From Ectocarpus siliculosus (taxonomy: Eukaryota; Sar; Phaeophyceae; Ectocarpales; Ectocarpaceae), in NCBI GenBank assembly GCA_000310025.1, contig FN649735.1:2319418-2383417 (forward strand): a stretch of 64,000 bases of DNA. The letters run 5' to 3'. Made by a program: the position numbers and the translations under genes. Of this stretch, positions 46,901 through 60,000 are shown piece by piece (the first letter of the stretch is position 1; each line of letters starts with the position of its first letter). Under the pieces are notes generated by a model. It was not told the origin of the DNA, did not search any database, and worked only from the letters and a program-made list of their open reading frames with translations.

Positions 46901-49187
46901 CAATTCAACCCCGCGACAGGGAGCATAGGCGAGCAAGGCTCAATCTAGTCACCAGCCTGGCTAGATAGAACGCCTCTTGCACGGCGTTCCGTTATGTGAC
47001 AGACACGCGGCGGCCACATCAATACATAGTGGACGGCAAAAAGCATTTTTATCGTAGAACACTGGTACCTGCTTGTTCTTCATCCTCATCCTCAACACTT
47101 GCATCCCTCGGCGACGGATGTAGCTTTCCTTCGTGAACCACGCCGTAAGCTCCTCGTGCGATTTCCCTCCCGATAATCAGGGATCGCACGTCAATCCCGA
47201 AGAAGCCGTCTTCTTCGAACCCCAGATCCATGTGCGGCAGGCGTAACCGCGCCATCTCCAAGGAGGTCTCTGTGAACGGTCCGACGGCCTTGTCCTCCTC
47301 ATCCTCATCCCCTCTCTCAACCGGACCGTCGTCTTCCCCTTCTGTCAAATTCACGCCCTCCTCCGCCGTGCTTGCTATGCTCGGGTTCTCAGACAGCCCT
47401 ATGTTTCGGTCAGCCCCCATGCTTGTTCCCCCGCTGCTGAACCTGTTGTGTTCAGGCTTTCGAGCCAAATGCAAGCCCCCAGTCGGGCCGAGAGTCATGC
47501 TCACCCTGTGACGCGGCGAGCGGGACCGTGAGCGTGCCCTCGAGAACGGGCCTCGGAGAACCGGCGGTGAGGGAGCGGCGGCGGCAGCAGTCCACGATTG
47601 CGTCCGTAGTCTGCGACGGCAAGGCGTGGCAGGAGGGGAAAAATTCAAAATTCGTTCAATATGGTGGCTACATACGCAGCTACAGACGGCAAGGCTGGTG
47701 ATGTTGTGTAGCGGGACGCCCAGGATACAACGTCTTTGACATTCAACAGGTGCTCAAAAGCGCGATGTGCTACAGGGCCGGCCAGGTGTGTGACCTGAGC
47801 CCCGCCAATGAACCAATTCTGACATCCCTAAACGATCCCATGTCTATCATACGACGGCGCACCTTCCTTCCGTAGGCATACCGGGGGACATGCTCCCGCG
47901 TCTGTACTCTGAGGACGGGCTGACATTGCCCATCGGGGGCGGACCAGCCCCGAAGCCGGTGCCGGTGTCGACAACAACATCGCTTAATGGTACCGCTCCA
48001 CTCGCGGGAACCTGCCCCTGCCCGGTTGGCAGGACCGAAGAGCTGTTCTTATGTCCATCCGTGCCAGCATCGTTGTCGCCAGCGTCCTCCGCATCTGTGT
48101 CGTCCCGTCCTTCCGGGGCTTGTTTATCGCTTTCAACAGCTGCGACACTATCCTCGGCGATAGGACTAGCCAGCCGCCCCGGCGACGTTGATATGGGAAG
48201 GGAAGTCGCCGCCTGGTCTTCACCGAGCTGTAATCATGTAGGCGCGCGGGCACAACCAACGGCAGAATTGGATTCACAATGGTAACGCCAAGCGGCAACG
48301 CAGACATCCACGAAAAGGCAGGGAATTTGCCGCATCACCGCTGTGGGAAGATCACACACAAACCAAGAAAACCGCATACGCTTTGTGTGTGCTGGTGTTT
48401 CTTGAACTAGCACGACCGCGCTAACCGACCGACCAACAATATGCCAGCCATACAGCGGGATACAAAGAGCCAATAAGCCTCCTAGTCAGAGGGCACCCTC
48501 GACAGGAGGCCTACGGAGGAGGTTGGCAGACAGGTTTGTGTGCCTTGTGTGTGTCGTCACATTTGTTCTGGACGTCAGAGTCTGTGCACCTTTAGCAATG
48601 TTGCTGGACGCATCAGCCGGGTTCACGCAGGAGGAAGGCCACACACGACGGTATTTTTGAACGCCTGTTTCTTCTCGTCCGGGAGCCAACACGCGCGCAA
48701 ATCAACGGTTCTCGCACGTCACAAGCAATATTTGCACACCAACAGGCCGTCGCCTGCCGATCTTGAGCACCCCCCCCCCCCCCCCTTGCCAAACCTCACC
48801 AGAAAGCGCGAAAATCAACTCAAACCAACGGCGCCCCCCGTAACCCTACTTGTAAGCCATCGGCACACACCCCAACTCCATCGTCACCTCCTCCATCCAA
48901 GCATCCGGGTGCGGCTGCTCATAACGGATGCCATGCCGCCCCTTATACGCGTGCCCACCGGCGCCCACGCCCTGCTCCCTCATGGCCCCTCCGAGAGTCA
49001 TCCGACGCGTCGGCGAGCGGGGCGTCAGACCTTTGGGCTCCTTGTCGCGTCGCCTTCCACGGGCAAGTCCACCGAGCGACATTCTGGCCCAGTTGCGGTT
49101 GTGGCCCGGTCCGCCTCGCCTCGGCAACGAGAGTCTCGCACCGGCCCCGTTAACGCGGTCCGGTGTTGACGCACTGTTGTTGTCCAT
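40964..49187 (-). CDS. TKL-like protein kinase with acidic insert and C-terminal coiled coil
   Basis: Thirteen exons, all in phase, give 838 residues: 49187-48888, 48227-47863, 47610-47069, 46486-46263, 45721-45611, 45276-45199, 44839-44678, 44380-44225, 43840-43731, 43366-43303, 42013-41903, 41469-41365, 41152-40964. Residues 1-360 are basic, then Ser/Pro-rich and acidic. The kinase domain starts at IGREIARGAYGVV (about 368-380). Lys469 in SVAVKI is the catalytic lysine, separated from the glycine loop by about 90 residues instead of the usual 15-20; the extra part is almost all Glu, Asp and Ala. HRDIKTPNVL (D563, K565, N568) is intact; DFG reads DYN (581-583); SPE replaces APE; RPTAEDAFNWL closes the domain. 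A coiled coil follows (residues about 700-780), then a Cys-rich tail (RRCSCSVCHNVFI). Probably active; substrate unknown. The exon 1 donor (GAG|GTGACG) is the least certain join. Confidence 0.92.
48770..48785. repeat. C16 homopolymer in intron 1 of the TKL-like kinase gene
   Basis: Sixteen consecutive C residues between the first two kinase exons. Length may be unreliable in assembly. Confidence 0.9.
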
Positions 49188-49781
49188 TCGGCAAGCACAG
49201 AGCAGCCACAACCCCGGTGCGTTAGAAACGTCACGCGGCGGGAGGGACGACACGGCCGGGAGAGAACCAAGAGAAGGGATTGTTATCACATTAGCTTAGG
49301 TTGTACACGGTGACCTAGATTACCTCTATTTAGGTACACCTCGGACGAATGTTTTTCCTGACGGGGTACGCTGGCGAGTCGTTCCGTCACGTCGCGTACG
49401 GTACGGCTCCTGTGCAGTGATACAAGTACTCCTCTGGTGTCGCTGTTCAGCGTTAGGAAGGCAGTAGTGGAATCTCTGCCCTGCACCTCTCCATCATTTG
49501 GCACAAGCGACGCCTGGTGCCGCCTTCGTACGTTTGATCCACGGAATAGTTACGGGCCTGTCGACTGTCGAACACAAATAATTCTACTCGCATGTTTAAT
49601 TTTTTCTTGAAGTATCTACTTGCACCATTTTGTAACTACGGCAGGGTCACTACTGTGCACACCGATGTGAACGTGACGGCGAACACATGGGTATGGCATG
49701 ACCAGATTGGTACAGCATATCCGTACGGATCCATCAGACCATCAGAAAGCCAGTGTCATCCGAGGCAGGTATACAACATAC

Positions 49782-50722
49782 CAGGGTACACCTCGGTACT
49801 AGTTTTTTAGGCGGATTCAGGCGCGGCGGTACTTCAATGTGGCGGTACTTTTTTGGATGTAGGCGGCATTTCGTTTTCCGGCGGTACCGCCTTTGGCGGT
49901 TCCCGGTACTGCCAATTATGGCGGTACTTTTTCGGCGGTTCCCGGTACTTCGTTTTTTGGCGGTACTTCTTCGGCGATACTGCAATATGGCGGTACTTTT
50001 TCGGCGGTAGGCGGTATTTCGTTTCTCGGCGGTACCACCTGCTGCGGTTCCCGGTACCACCGAATGTGGCGGTAATTACCGCCAGTACCGGGACCGCCCA
50101 TCACGGCAGGAAAAAAACGGCGGGAATTTTACCGAGGTGTACCCTGAAAAAAAAAATAATAATACGAAAAAAATTATAAAAAATGTAAAAATATGACGAA
50201 AGATACAAAAGAAAAAGAAAAAAGATCAACGAAGATGCAGGCCAGCTGGGCTCGAACCACTGGTCTACGTGGAATGTCGCCCGTCATACACCCATCTAGC
50301 CTATTTCTCTGCCAGGTGCGACACCCTCACACGCTCGTGCGACATGGCGGTACTTTTACGGCGGTACTGTAGTAAGGCGGTACTTCTACGGCGGTACTGT
50401 AGTATGGCCGTACTATTTTGGCGGTACTGCAGTACAGCGGTACGGTTACGGCGGTACTGCAGTACGGCGGTACTTTTTCGGCGGTACTGCAATATGGCGG
50501 TTCTTTTTAGGCGGTTCCCGGTACTTCGTTTTTTGGCGGTACTTCTTCGGCGGTACTGCAATATGGAGGTACTTTTCGGCGGTAGGCGGTATTTCGTTTT
50601 TCGGCGGTACCGCCTTCGGCGGTTCCCGGTACCACCGAATGTGGCGGCAATTACCGCCAGCACCGGGACCGCCCACCACGGCGGGAAAAAAACGGCGGGA
50701 ATTTTCCCGAGGTGTACCCTGC
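49782..50722. mobile_element. hAT-like non-autonomous composite element with CGGTAC repeats and tRNA-like box
   Basis: The element starts CAGGGTACACCTCGGTA at 49782 and ends with the inverse GAGGTGTACCCTG at 50721. An 8-bp direct repeat CAACATAC flanks it (49774-49781 and 50723-50730), as for hAT insertions. A further right-type end (TTACCGAGGTGTACCCTG) lies inside at 50126-50143, so the piece 49782-50143 has two TIRs of its own. Both arms are arrays of GGCGGTACTTTTTCGGCGGTA-type units. Between the inner end and the right arm are an A-rich stretch (50144-50225) and a minus-strand tRNA-like module (A-box-like TAGGCTAGATGGG, B box GGTTCGAGCCC, about 50240-50300). No transposase. It lies about 600 bases upstream of the TKL-like kinase start codon. 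Confidence 0.82.
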
Positions 50723-53700
50723 CAACATACAACGGCGAGCCATGGTCCCAAGAGACACGCACAGCGTTTAGTTTAGGCTAAATACGGGTGCTCCCGGCCG
50801 AAAAATAAGAACGCTCGCTGTTGAACTGAGGGGCTGAACGAAATGTGCACAAACAAGTCGGATTACAACGTGCTCTTTTTCAGAATATTTGTTTCTGGTC
50901 ACATCGTCTCCAAATACAAAAAAAAGCAACACGTCGGCGGCAGTTACTGCTGTACACTGCTGAAAAAGATTGAGTCAAGTACTGAGTACCAGGTTACTTT
51001 CAGAGATGCGTACCGCTGTACAGCAGGTAGAATACACCTCAACATCAAAAGCCACCCTCTGGTTGCACATACTGCTGTATCCAGGACACGAAAGATCTTC
51101 ACGACGCTCAGTTGCTCCACGCGCTAAGAGAGAGATGTTTGTGGTGTGTCGCGGGCTTTGGCCTGATTGCTGGGGTTTGGCGGCCTACTACTGCTGTAGA
51201 CGGCATGTCGGTCGGTGTCCTTCACGGCTTAAGCTGCTGTGCATCCAGCAGCAGCAGCAGGAGTAGCACTTGCCTCGTTTCGTCGTCCCCATCCATGTCT
51301 CTCAGCAAGCTCTGCAAAGGAAGATCCGTGTTCCGTATGCCACAAGCCGACCACACTGTTGTAGAGGAGAGAAGGTAGAGCACAAAGCAATGGAACTTCT
51401 TTACCTAGTGCTATGAATGCACGGCAGACGCACATGCGTCCAAGGTGTATCAGTCACAGGTCTCGTTGGGCTGTAGGTTGCATCCAATTTGAAAAAAATT
51501 GAGCTGGGAGTTTGATGTCAAAATGTAACATCTCGGAACGCGTAACACCGGGCTGTTCACAAGTAGGTGCCTCTGTGAGTACGATCGCTGCAGAGAAAGA
51601 GATCCCCCCGACACAGCATCTGGCTACGTACATGTCTCGCTTTCTACCCTCGCGCCCGTACCGTTCCTGGTGTGCGGGTATGTAGACCGTCCACGGGCTT
51701 CAGAGTAGAAGGAGGGTGAGGACCCCCCTTGAACTCCAACACGGGTTTTGAAATGCGGTTGTTGTACAAACACCATTGCACGCGGACGGCTACATAGGTG
51801 TGCTACAGACGGCAAGATGAACCAACAACACATCGACTCCATCACAAGACACCGCTCGTATGAAGGAGCATGATAGTCACCAGTGGGCGGAGAAATGAAA
51901 TCCGCCCCACCGCAACTCTGCTGCAAGACGTCCGCCGGTACCCGATACCCACCTCTGAACCTTTGCGCACACAGGACTCGTGAGACTAAAATCCGTGGTA
52001 CATACCAACCGAATTTCACCAGACACCGCTGTCTTCGCTCTCAACAACACAGAGGGTTGCCTCCACAGAACAAACCAACAACACTGTCAACGATTTTGCA
52101 GACATTGCCACTCCCATGTGGCAGTTTCTCTGCATGTACAGCTTCCGTCCTCAACAAGACCGAACACGCGAATAGCCGCGGGGCGTCCGTGTGTGACGCC
52201 TCACAATCAAGTAATCTCAAGCGATGCTACTTACGTCTCTCCCGCGTCGGCTTGTCTCACATTCAGGCACAACGCGTGGAGCACTCCCAGAGCCCCAAGT
52301 CCCGATATTCGCCAGTTTCGCTAGCAGGAATCCTCCTCCCCTTCCTCTTTCCTCGAGACCATATGATATGTTCGTGTGGGCTTGCTGCCTACGGGTCGCA
52401 CACACACGGACGACGAGGACAGGACAGAATCAAATTTCCGAGCGGGACTCCGCAGCCACGATTTGTTTTCAAGGGGGGGGTGAAAAAGCCGCGCGCGTCC
52501 CCGCGAACAACAACTTCAGCTCATCAGCTGCCGCTGCTGTCTGCATTTTTCACACCCCGAATGTGCCTGCTCAGGAGTTGGGGTACGATCACGTAGGCGG
52601 CCTAGGGATGGCGGTGAGTGTGTGGATCAGTTGTTTCACATCCGTTGCTTCTCGATCGTTGGTGGAGAGCGCAACCACGAAGATCGAAGATCCAGACAGG
52701 ATCCAGATGATGATGCAAAGATGACACGCTTGACCAATAACGAGCCGCCGACTGCTGCAGGGGTGCGACTGCTGTACACGCGTGGCACGCAGCCCTGGTA
52801 TCTGCCAACATATTTAGTAAAGATTCAAACAATTGGTTCATAGCATCACACACAGAAGGATAGCACGGGTTACTTCTGGTACGTCTATTCATGTACTCTA
52901 CTGTAAAATAAAAATAATCCTAACCACCTGGTAGTCTGTTGCGGCGAGACTTGATGGTGCGATTTTTCGAGTACACACACATGAGACCCCACAGCTGTGT
53001 GGTGGATCCAAAGCGCCGCGTTTTATTATACCATGGTGTGGTCGAGCTACATAATTTTAGCGTCCCTCATTACCAATGTCAGAGCTACATGTATGTAGAT
53101 CGTGACCAACAAGAGGTACAGCACATCGAGCAACCCAGAATCCTCGGTACCGTATCTATCTATTTGTATAGAGGGAAGTGTTGGCGCCAGCATTTACCAG
53201 AAACGTCAGTTTCCGGTGAAGCTCACCCTCATTAGAAATCATTTCTCAATCACAGAGAGACCGCCCGTTCGAGATAGTACCCCAGTCGAAGGGGTGTGTT
53301 CACGTTTTTATATTGTGAGTGGCGAGAAAAAGCTGGAGTCTGTAGATATAGACTATGCCTTCGTTGAAGGATCGATCGGTGATTGATGACCCCAACCTCA
53401 TACTTGAAGTTTGCATTAGGGCCGAAACCAGCCAAAATATGTAGTATTTGAATTCTTCAAACGAGTTTTCTTATATCGGACATGCCGGGTTCTGCTGATT
53501 CTGTACACTTGTTATCTGTAGATATCAAGACCTTTTCTAACACCCGATTTCTCTCGCGCTGGTCTCCAGGGTGCTGTGCCTCCCCTCCCTACGAGTGAGT
53601 GAGGATAGACACCCAAAAGACGAGCTATTAATACCACCGCACGACATAACACAATATAGAGACAACAGGACACCAACCACCCGGCGTCAAGCCGGGCAGC

Positions 53701-53746
53701 TCCATCATTGACACAACCCCTATGCTACCCCTCGTGTTCTTACTAC
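50723..53746. other. Spacer with unassigned possible minus-strand exons
   Basis: No gene model could be completed. Possible minus-strand exons are about 51263-51316, preceded by CCTTTGCAG and reading LLRDMDGDDET, and a stretch ending at about 52229 with a strong donor (GAC|GTAAGT) after CETSRRGRD. If real they may belong to the gene that could start at 53839. A 237-codon plus-strand frame (51883-52596) shows no family signal. Confidence 0.3.
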
Positions 53747-53839
53747 CGTATCTTTGGGGGCATCCACCTCCTTCATCCATCTTCCAAGTATTTTTATCCA
53801 CAAATATTCGCGGGTTTCCTCAACGGGGATGGAGGCCAT
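53747..53839 (-). CDS. Possible first exon of an unrecognised minus-strand gene
   Basis: ATG at 53839 in good context (TAGCTATGG) opens a 31-codon frame MASIPVEETREYLWIKILGR... ending KDT before a GTAGTA donor. The amphipathic, protein-like sequence and its place, head-to-head with IFT46, suggest a real 5' exon, but following exons could not be assigned with confidence. No family recognised. Confidence 0.35.
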
Positions 53840-54025
53840 AGCTACACACCGTTTAGCCTGTACTGCTATGTTCACCACCGTTGACATGACTGCCAAACAA
53901 CCAGAGGGGCAAGCTGCTGCTCTGCTTGTTTTCAAGACCCCACCTGCACGACTGTCGCGGACTTGCATTGTCCCTCAGTTCACGGGGGCCGTAACGCCCC
54001 GAACGTTAACACTGATTTGTGGCAG

Positions 54026-57000
54026 GATCCACGGGAGTTCTCTGACGATGGCTCGGACGACTCTGGGTTTGAGGAGAGCGTGGGCTCAGCCGAACGCAAC
54101 AAAGAACAGCACCTGCAGAATGATAAGTACGACTTGGCCCTGGAGGTGAGCCCAGCAAGTCAAGGCCTTCGTTGTAGGTCCAGTGCCAGGAACTGGAACA
54201 TACGCACGCAGAAGCGTATTATAGTCGCAAACTCACGTAGGCAATCACTCGATGTGATAATGTTTGATCCCTGCTGCTGTGTCATGGAGGATTCTCTGAG
54301 TACTGGGAGCGGGTGCCGTTCCTCTAGAGCCTCTGGCTGGCTGCGCACGTCATGCGAAAGGTTGCGCGTGGTCCACCGCTTCAGTCCCTGCAAGGTGGAT
54401 AGGTTCTGTTGTTGTTGTTGATGCCGTTTTCGTCCTATCCACTCTGGGCGCCAGTCTACCTCCTTCGGTACATGCTTGACGCACCAGCCGGGGTCACAGG
54501 GAGGCCAAACACTGGAGTATTTTTCTTCACCTTCCGCCTACTGTGCCCACGTTCAAACCCCGAAAAGCGTTCAGCGGTCCCTTCCCCATCTTAGTGTTTG
54601 CTCACGAACACTGCGATTTCCACCTCTACGTTGCGAATTGTCGAATATTTCAATCCAGAGGAATTCGAAGCCGCAATCGACAGAGTCAGACGGTTGCGAG
54701 GCTACCAACTGCACCTCCGCACACAGCGATCACTTGCGAATACTCGCCTCATTTGTTGTCGATTTCGTTTTGCTCTTCAAAGGTGAGCGCAAGCGAAGCA
54801 GACGCACTTGGCGATGGAAGTCCTGGGGAGGAGAAGGGTGAACGTGCATCCGGCAGTGATTCTCCAGATGCAAGGGTGAGTCTGGCCTCAGTACATAGCC
54901 GAAGGTCTCTTACTCGTTGCACGTGCATGCCCCGCTCCCAATCGTACCCGATGACATTGCCACGTATGCTATAGGGGATCGCCGATAGGTTCTCTGCGTG
55001 TTGTGCTGTGCTGAGGCTGGTGCTTTCAGTGGCGTTTCGATGTGCATAGTTCGAAGCGTGCAAGTAGGAAGGTCGCCTTGTGGTTTTATATGGGCACTAT
55101 CTGCCTAGTTTTACGATGCCCGTACACTATTACAAGAACGCATGCTCCCTAAGCCGCGTCTGCCCTGCCTGACGAATCTATCAAGGCCTCCCTCCGGAGT
55201 GGGGTTAAAGAGAGCACCGCGGCAAGGAGTGATGCAAGAAGATGCAAATGCAGGCAGAGAAAAAACTGATATTGGATGCATGTATCGATAGACTACTTCC
55301 AAAAGGGGTTAGCGGCATTTTTGGGAGCTCGGCGAGCTTTTCGTTCGATATGGAGATCCTTCTGCAGGAATTTGGCTTCAAGAAAAACCCGCGAACAACT
55401 TGTTGTTTCGCCCACATTCAGATCTCTTGAGGGCGTCCGACCCTCGCATCTAGAGTTCACCCATCTGAGTGCCTCTACACCTACGACTCGCTACACCCAG
55501 AGAGTTAACTACCAGTGTCCTGATGATCTTACGTAGAATCGGCCAGCCGTGGTGTCAAATCGCCTTTACCTCATGCTTAAAGGTTGACAAAAAAAAAGCG
55601 TTGTCTATCTATTTTCTGTATTTTTCTGCTTGAAACCCCGCATGCCGCGCGCATCTGTAAGTGTGTGTAGTATACATGTGTATGCCGCGATGCCAACGTC
55701 AGTTTCAACCTGAGGCTCGGCGGTCTGCACGGTCTGCATTGCTCTGCACCTCTGCTGACACCGCCACGACATGACTCGACTGCTGGAAACTACATGTTTC
55801 TGCTTACTGGTTGCAGCTGCTGCAGCTATTCACATACAATGCGGACGTGTGTACTTGCTCGTTGGTTGGTATGGTGTGTGACACTGACGTTACGTACATC
55901 GTCTTACTGCCTAAAGAACTCTTGAGATTCTGGGGAAGGATTTACAAATCTGTACCTGTAGTCTTTCTGCACCACGTCAGTTCTATTTTCATACAGAACC
56001 GTCGTTCTATGCTCAGTTGAACGAATTTGAGCAGATGCTGTGGTGGGGGATGGATCGTGGGTGCTTGGTAACTACCACTCACAGCGTTTGTCTGTACCTC
56101 ACGAACCGTGAGAGCCAAGGAGGTATCTAACCCACAATGAGCGCACAGCCAAGACCCGAGCAGTACAACGTCAGCAGCAGCAGCAGCAGCAACGGCAGAC
56201 CGTGAACTCGAAAAGAGCGAAGAGTAGTATTTAGTAGAGACCACAAGGTGTTTGTTGAAATGGAATGGAATGAGAGCGACAGATACGTGGAGACCAGCAC
56301 CTGCACCAGCACCAGCTGTTATTGGAGCCAGAACGTCCCACCTCTCAGATTGATGATGATAGCCGCTTTACTCAGCGGTTTAGACGTTTAGACTACTTCT
56401 TCTCGTGTGGAGAGGATGCGCACGCGCGTGGGCGCGTGCCCACCCAAACACGGAACACCGGCCACTGTTGTTCTATAAAGAAAAGCGCGATCTCTGCACT
56501 TTTCAGTGTTGTGTTATTTGATTTTACGGGGTTCGACCGGGTCTGTCTGTTTTTCAGACTGCTGTACCTGATCAACGTGTTCTTCGCTGTTCTACGTGCT
56601 ACCGTGGCGGAAAGAATGTTACAGCGGCTGCAGAAAACATGAAAGACTCTCAAAGTCGAACAGCTTCCTGAAAACAGAACGTGAAAGAACACCCGAACAG
56701 TCCCCACCGCTAACGATCAGCCAACACAAACGTATAACGGCTCTTATAGATCGGTGCGGCAGCAGATCGCCTGGGCCTGGGGAGTAGCACCGATGCTCCC
56801 TCCCGGGAGGCAGCCAGAGGAAGGGGATCCAGTTCTGCACAAGAAGTGAGTGATGACGGACATGTACGGGAACAAAGGAGAGCTGTTCACTGTAGAGCAT
56901 GCAAGCAGTTTCGGTACAACGCGTGCGGGCTGCAGTCGTCGGACAATCGAACAAGCATGCGAAAAAATGGGTAGAATAGAATGATTCTACCAGAACCGAA

Positions 57001-60000
57001 GCCAACCAGTTGCGAACATGGGCAACAAGAGTGCTTACGGTTCTGCCCTGAAAATATTTGCTCTTTGATTACCTGAGGAAAACATGATTCTCACGGGCGC
57101 TACCCGAGCGCTTGCGTCCGGCGGGTGGTGCTTCTCCCCGCACGGGTGCTACTCCTCGCTTCCCCCGGGCATATCAACACGCACCGTCGTTCTAACATCA
57201 CCCACCAGCGCGTCGGACCCGAAAATATTGCGGCGTGGTTTCCGGCAACAGAGTGCAAAGTGTGTGTCTTCAAAATTTATGTTCGTCAGATGTCGTTTCT
57301 ATCGTGGCTGTGGAGTTACAGTCGTTTTTTTTTTAATGGGGGACGTTAGCAGTTGTCCCCTCCCAATGCAACCCGGTAACCGTGCCGCTTTTGGTTTGTT
57401 CCCGCTCTTTCTGACTTTAGTGCGCGGCCGGTATGCGTTTTTGTTATGCTTGTGTTCTCCCAGACGGGCCAGGACGTGAAGAATGACCAGTTTGACGCGG
57501 CCTACGATCTTAGCAGCGCTGACGAAGGTTGGTGGACCAAACGACTCGCTCCTCTACACGGTTTGACATCGTACTTCACAGTTGATTAATAGTTCACTTG
57601 CTTCACTACCAAAGGCCTGCCGTCGAGCCATACGGCTGGCTTCATGCAGAGTCAGGACAACAGCAGAAATAATACCGTACCTCTTGCTTCTACCACTGAA
57701 AATGTGTACCAGACGCTGCCGAGGAATGCACGTTTACTTCACGCGCAAACCGAGATATTTTCGAGATTTCTGACATTGGGATTCTTGAATTTTGGGGTCG
57801 ATCTCAGAGTCAAGCGTGGATACGAGGGAGGCGGCGGATCTGGCTACGACGCAGAGACGCACGATAGGTGCTCCGCCCGCCTCGGAGCGTCGACCCTCAC
57901 TAACGGCTACACCGGTAAGCGATCGGCAAGTCTATCGTCAGGAGAGAAGAGAAGACCGTTCGCTCTTTCACCGCAGACCTGGCTATGGGTTGTTCTTGTC
58001 AGAGACGATTGGACGATGAGCCCTCAAGGCCCCTGAAATACCGGGAAATTGTTCCGAAAGTACTCTCCACCAACGCACATGGAAGTTTCGTTTGTGGGTA
58101 ACGACTTACGGAGGGCTCGTGGCCTATCCATAGGACTTTTTACCATCTTGATTTCGACCGGGCGACCACGTGTTGTCGCGCAGTCGCCCGTGCCATCGGG
58201 GACAGTGGCATCCGCGGTGGCTGGCCTATCGTCGTCGACCATGCACCCGGGCGGGGGTGGGAGCGATGGGGGCAGCGACGACAGCGAAAGCGGGTCTGAA
58301 TCATCAAGCAACGGAGACGAGCGAAGCAACCCTATCAAGATCGAAGGGTGAGAACACAGCCTTGGGCGCGTGCGTGCGAAAGTTGGCGATCGTTGCAGCT
58401 GCTCAGCAAGGGTAATTTTAAAGCCGCGTGTTGTAACGTCCTGGGCTTCGGGTGTGAAGGACAGTTCCGCATGAAATGAATCTTAGCTTCTGAGGTACGC
58501 AACACCATCCCGAAAGTACTGAGCCCACGTATTGTTGAGCAGTTTAGCAGTCGTCCTTCCGTAGCAGGCTCTGACTGGGGGAAAGCGTTCCTGGAACAAC
58601 AGCACAATCTGTCAACCTCATTCCCTAGCTTTGTGTAGCGCGAGACCGAACAGTCTGCCTTGTCACCACCACGGAATAAGTTCATCTGTAGACCTACGGG
58701 GGTGAAAGTCGACCCAACGACCGCGTTGCATCGTCAATCGCAGGGCGTATGATCCCGCGGACTACGCCCACCTCAATGTGTCGGCGGAGATCAAGGACCT
58801 CTTCCAGTACATCGGGCGCTACAAGGCCCATGAGGTGGACCTCGACACCTCCCTTCGATGCTTCGTCCCTGACTTTATCCCCGCTGTGGGAGACATGGAT
58901 GCATTCCTCAAAGTCCCTCGTCCGGACCAAAACCCGGACGAACTTGGTTTCAAGGCAAGTAGGGAGGCCAAAGTTCGGGGGTTGTGTCGAGTCTTCAAAT
59001 TCCCTCACGTCTCCTTGCGTTCTTTGCAATGCTTGTATCACCAACCACTGCTGTCACGTACAATTGCCGTTTACAACAAGGGAAATTGCAGCAAATGTAG
59101 TTTAGTGGTTGGCGTGCTGCCCAGGTTCTTGGCGCCAATCTTGAGTGTCTATGACAAGGGGCTTACTGGATGCTGTACGTATCACTTTTTGAGTTTTCCT
59201 CGAGAGCACTCGTTGGCTTCGCGTGAATCAATCCCCGTCTGTTGAATGTGGTCGATCCTCGTCTCTCATGAATTAACTCTTCCAGGTTCTGGACGAGCCA
59301 GCAGCGAACCAAAGCGACGCGACCGTGCTTGAGCTGCAGCTGAGGGCGATTTCAAAGAAACAGTATGGAGATGTTGCCGTCAGGTACGTGAAAAGCTTGT
59401 GCTACTGTTACATGAGAAAGAGAAACCGAAACACGAAAGTGCGCAGGTCCGAGTAGGCGCAGTTGAGTCGACGCCTGGAATGTAGTAGCACTTGGTGGTA
59501 CGCAGGAGACACGGAGGGATTCTCAAGAATGTGTGCAGAATCCCTCTTGAGCTGCGCACGCTGTGCTATTCGGGGGGTACCCCGGACATTGATTTTGGGG
59601 TGTCGTGTGTCTGCCAAATATTATTGGGTACACTCCCATACGGTTTTTAGTCCCAAGTCAAGCTCGACGACGGCTGGGATACGTCCTATCGAAATGGCGT
59701 GCTAGTGGACAGCTGACATGGCGTCAATGACAGTGGCTCGCGAGAAACGGGTCCCAGTCGGCTTGCTACTCTCCCTAAAGATGCATGGAAAAGTTGACGT
59801 GCACAAGAATACCTAATATTATTTCGGGTTTTCGCTGATGGGCCCGAGCTTGACCAAACGCTGTCATCCGCAACGCCAGATCGATCGAAAACGCCCACAA
59901 GAACCCTGCGGAGATCGACAAGTGGATTCAGAGCATCAACGACTTGCATCGCACCAAGCCACCGCCACAGGTGACGGGGCGGGTTGATTGATTGATTGCT

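Noticed and set aside
47984-48307. 108-codon minus-strand frame covering a kinase exon
   Set aside because: It is a shadow of the exon 48227-47863, whose other frame is Ser/acid-rich and joins both neighbours in phase.
49734-50781. Several open frames of 100-170 codons full of RRYS/VPP-type repeats
   Set aside because: They are translations of the CGGTAC repeat arrays of a mobile element, open in many frames because the unit lacks stops.
53754-54149. Plus-strand frame with ATGs overlapping the first IFT46 exon
   Set aside because: It reads the confirmed IFT46 exon in the wrong frame and has no donor leading to it, so it cannot supply the start codon.
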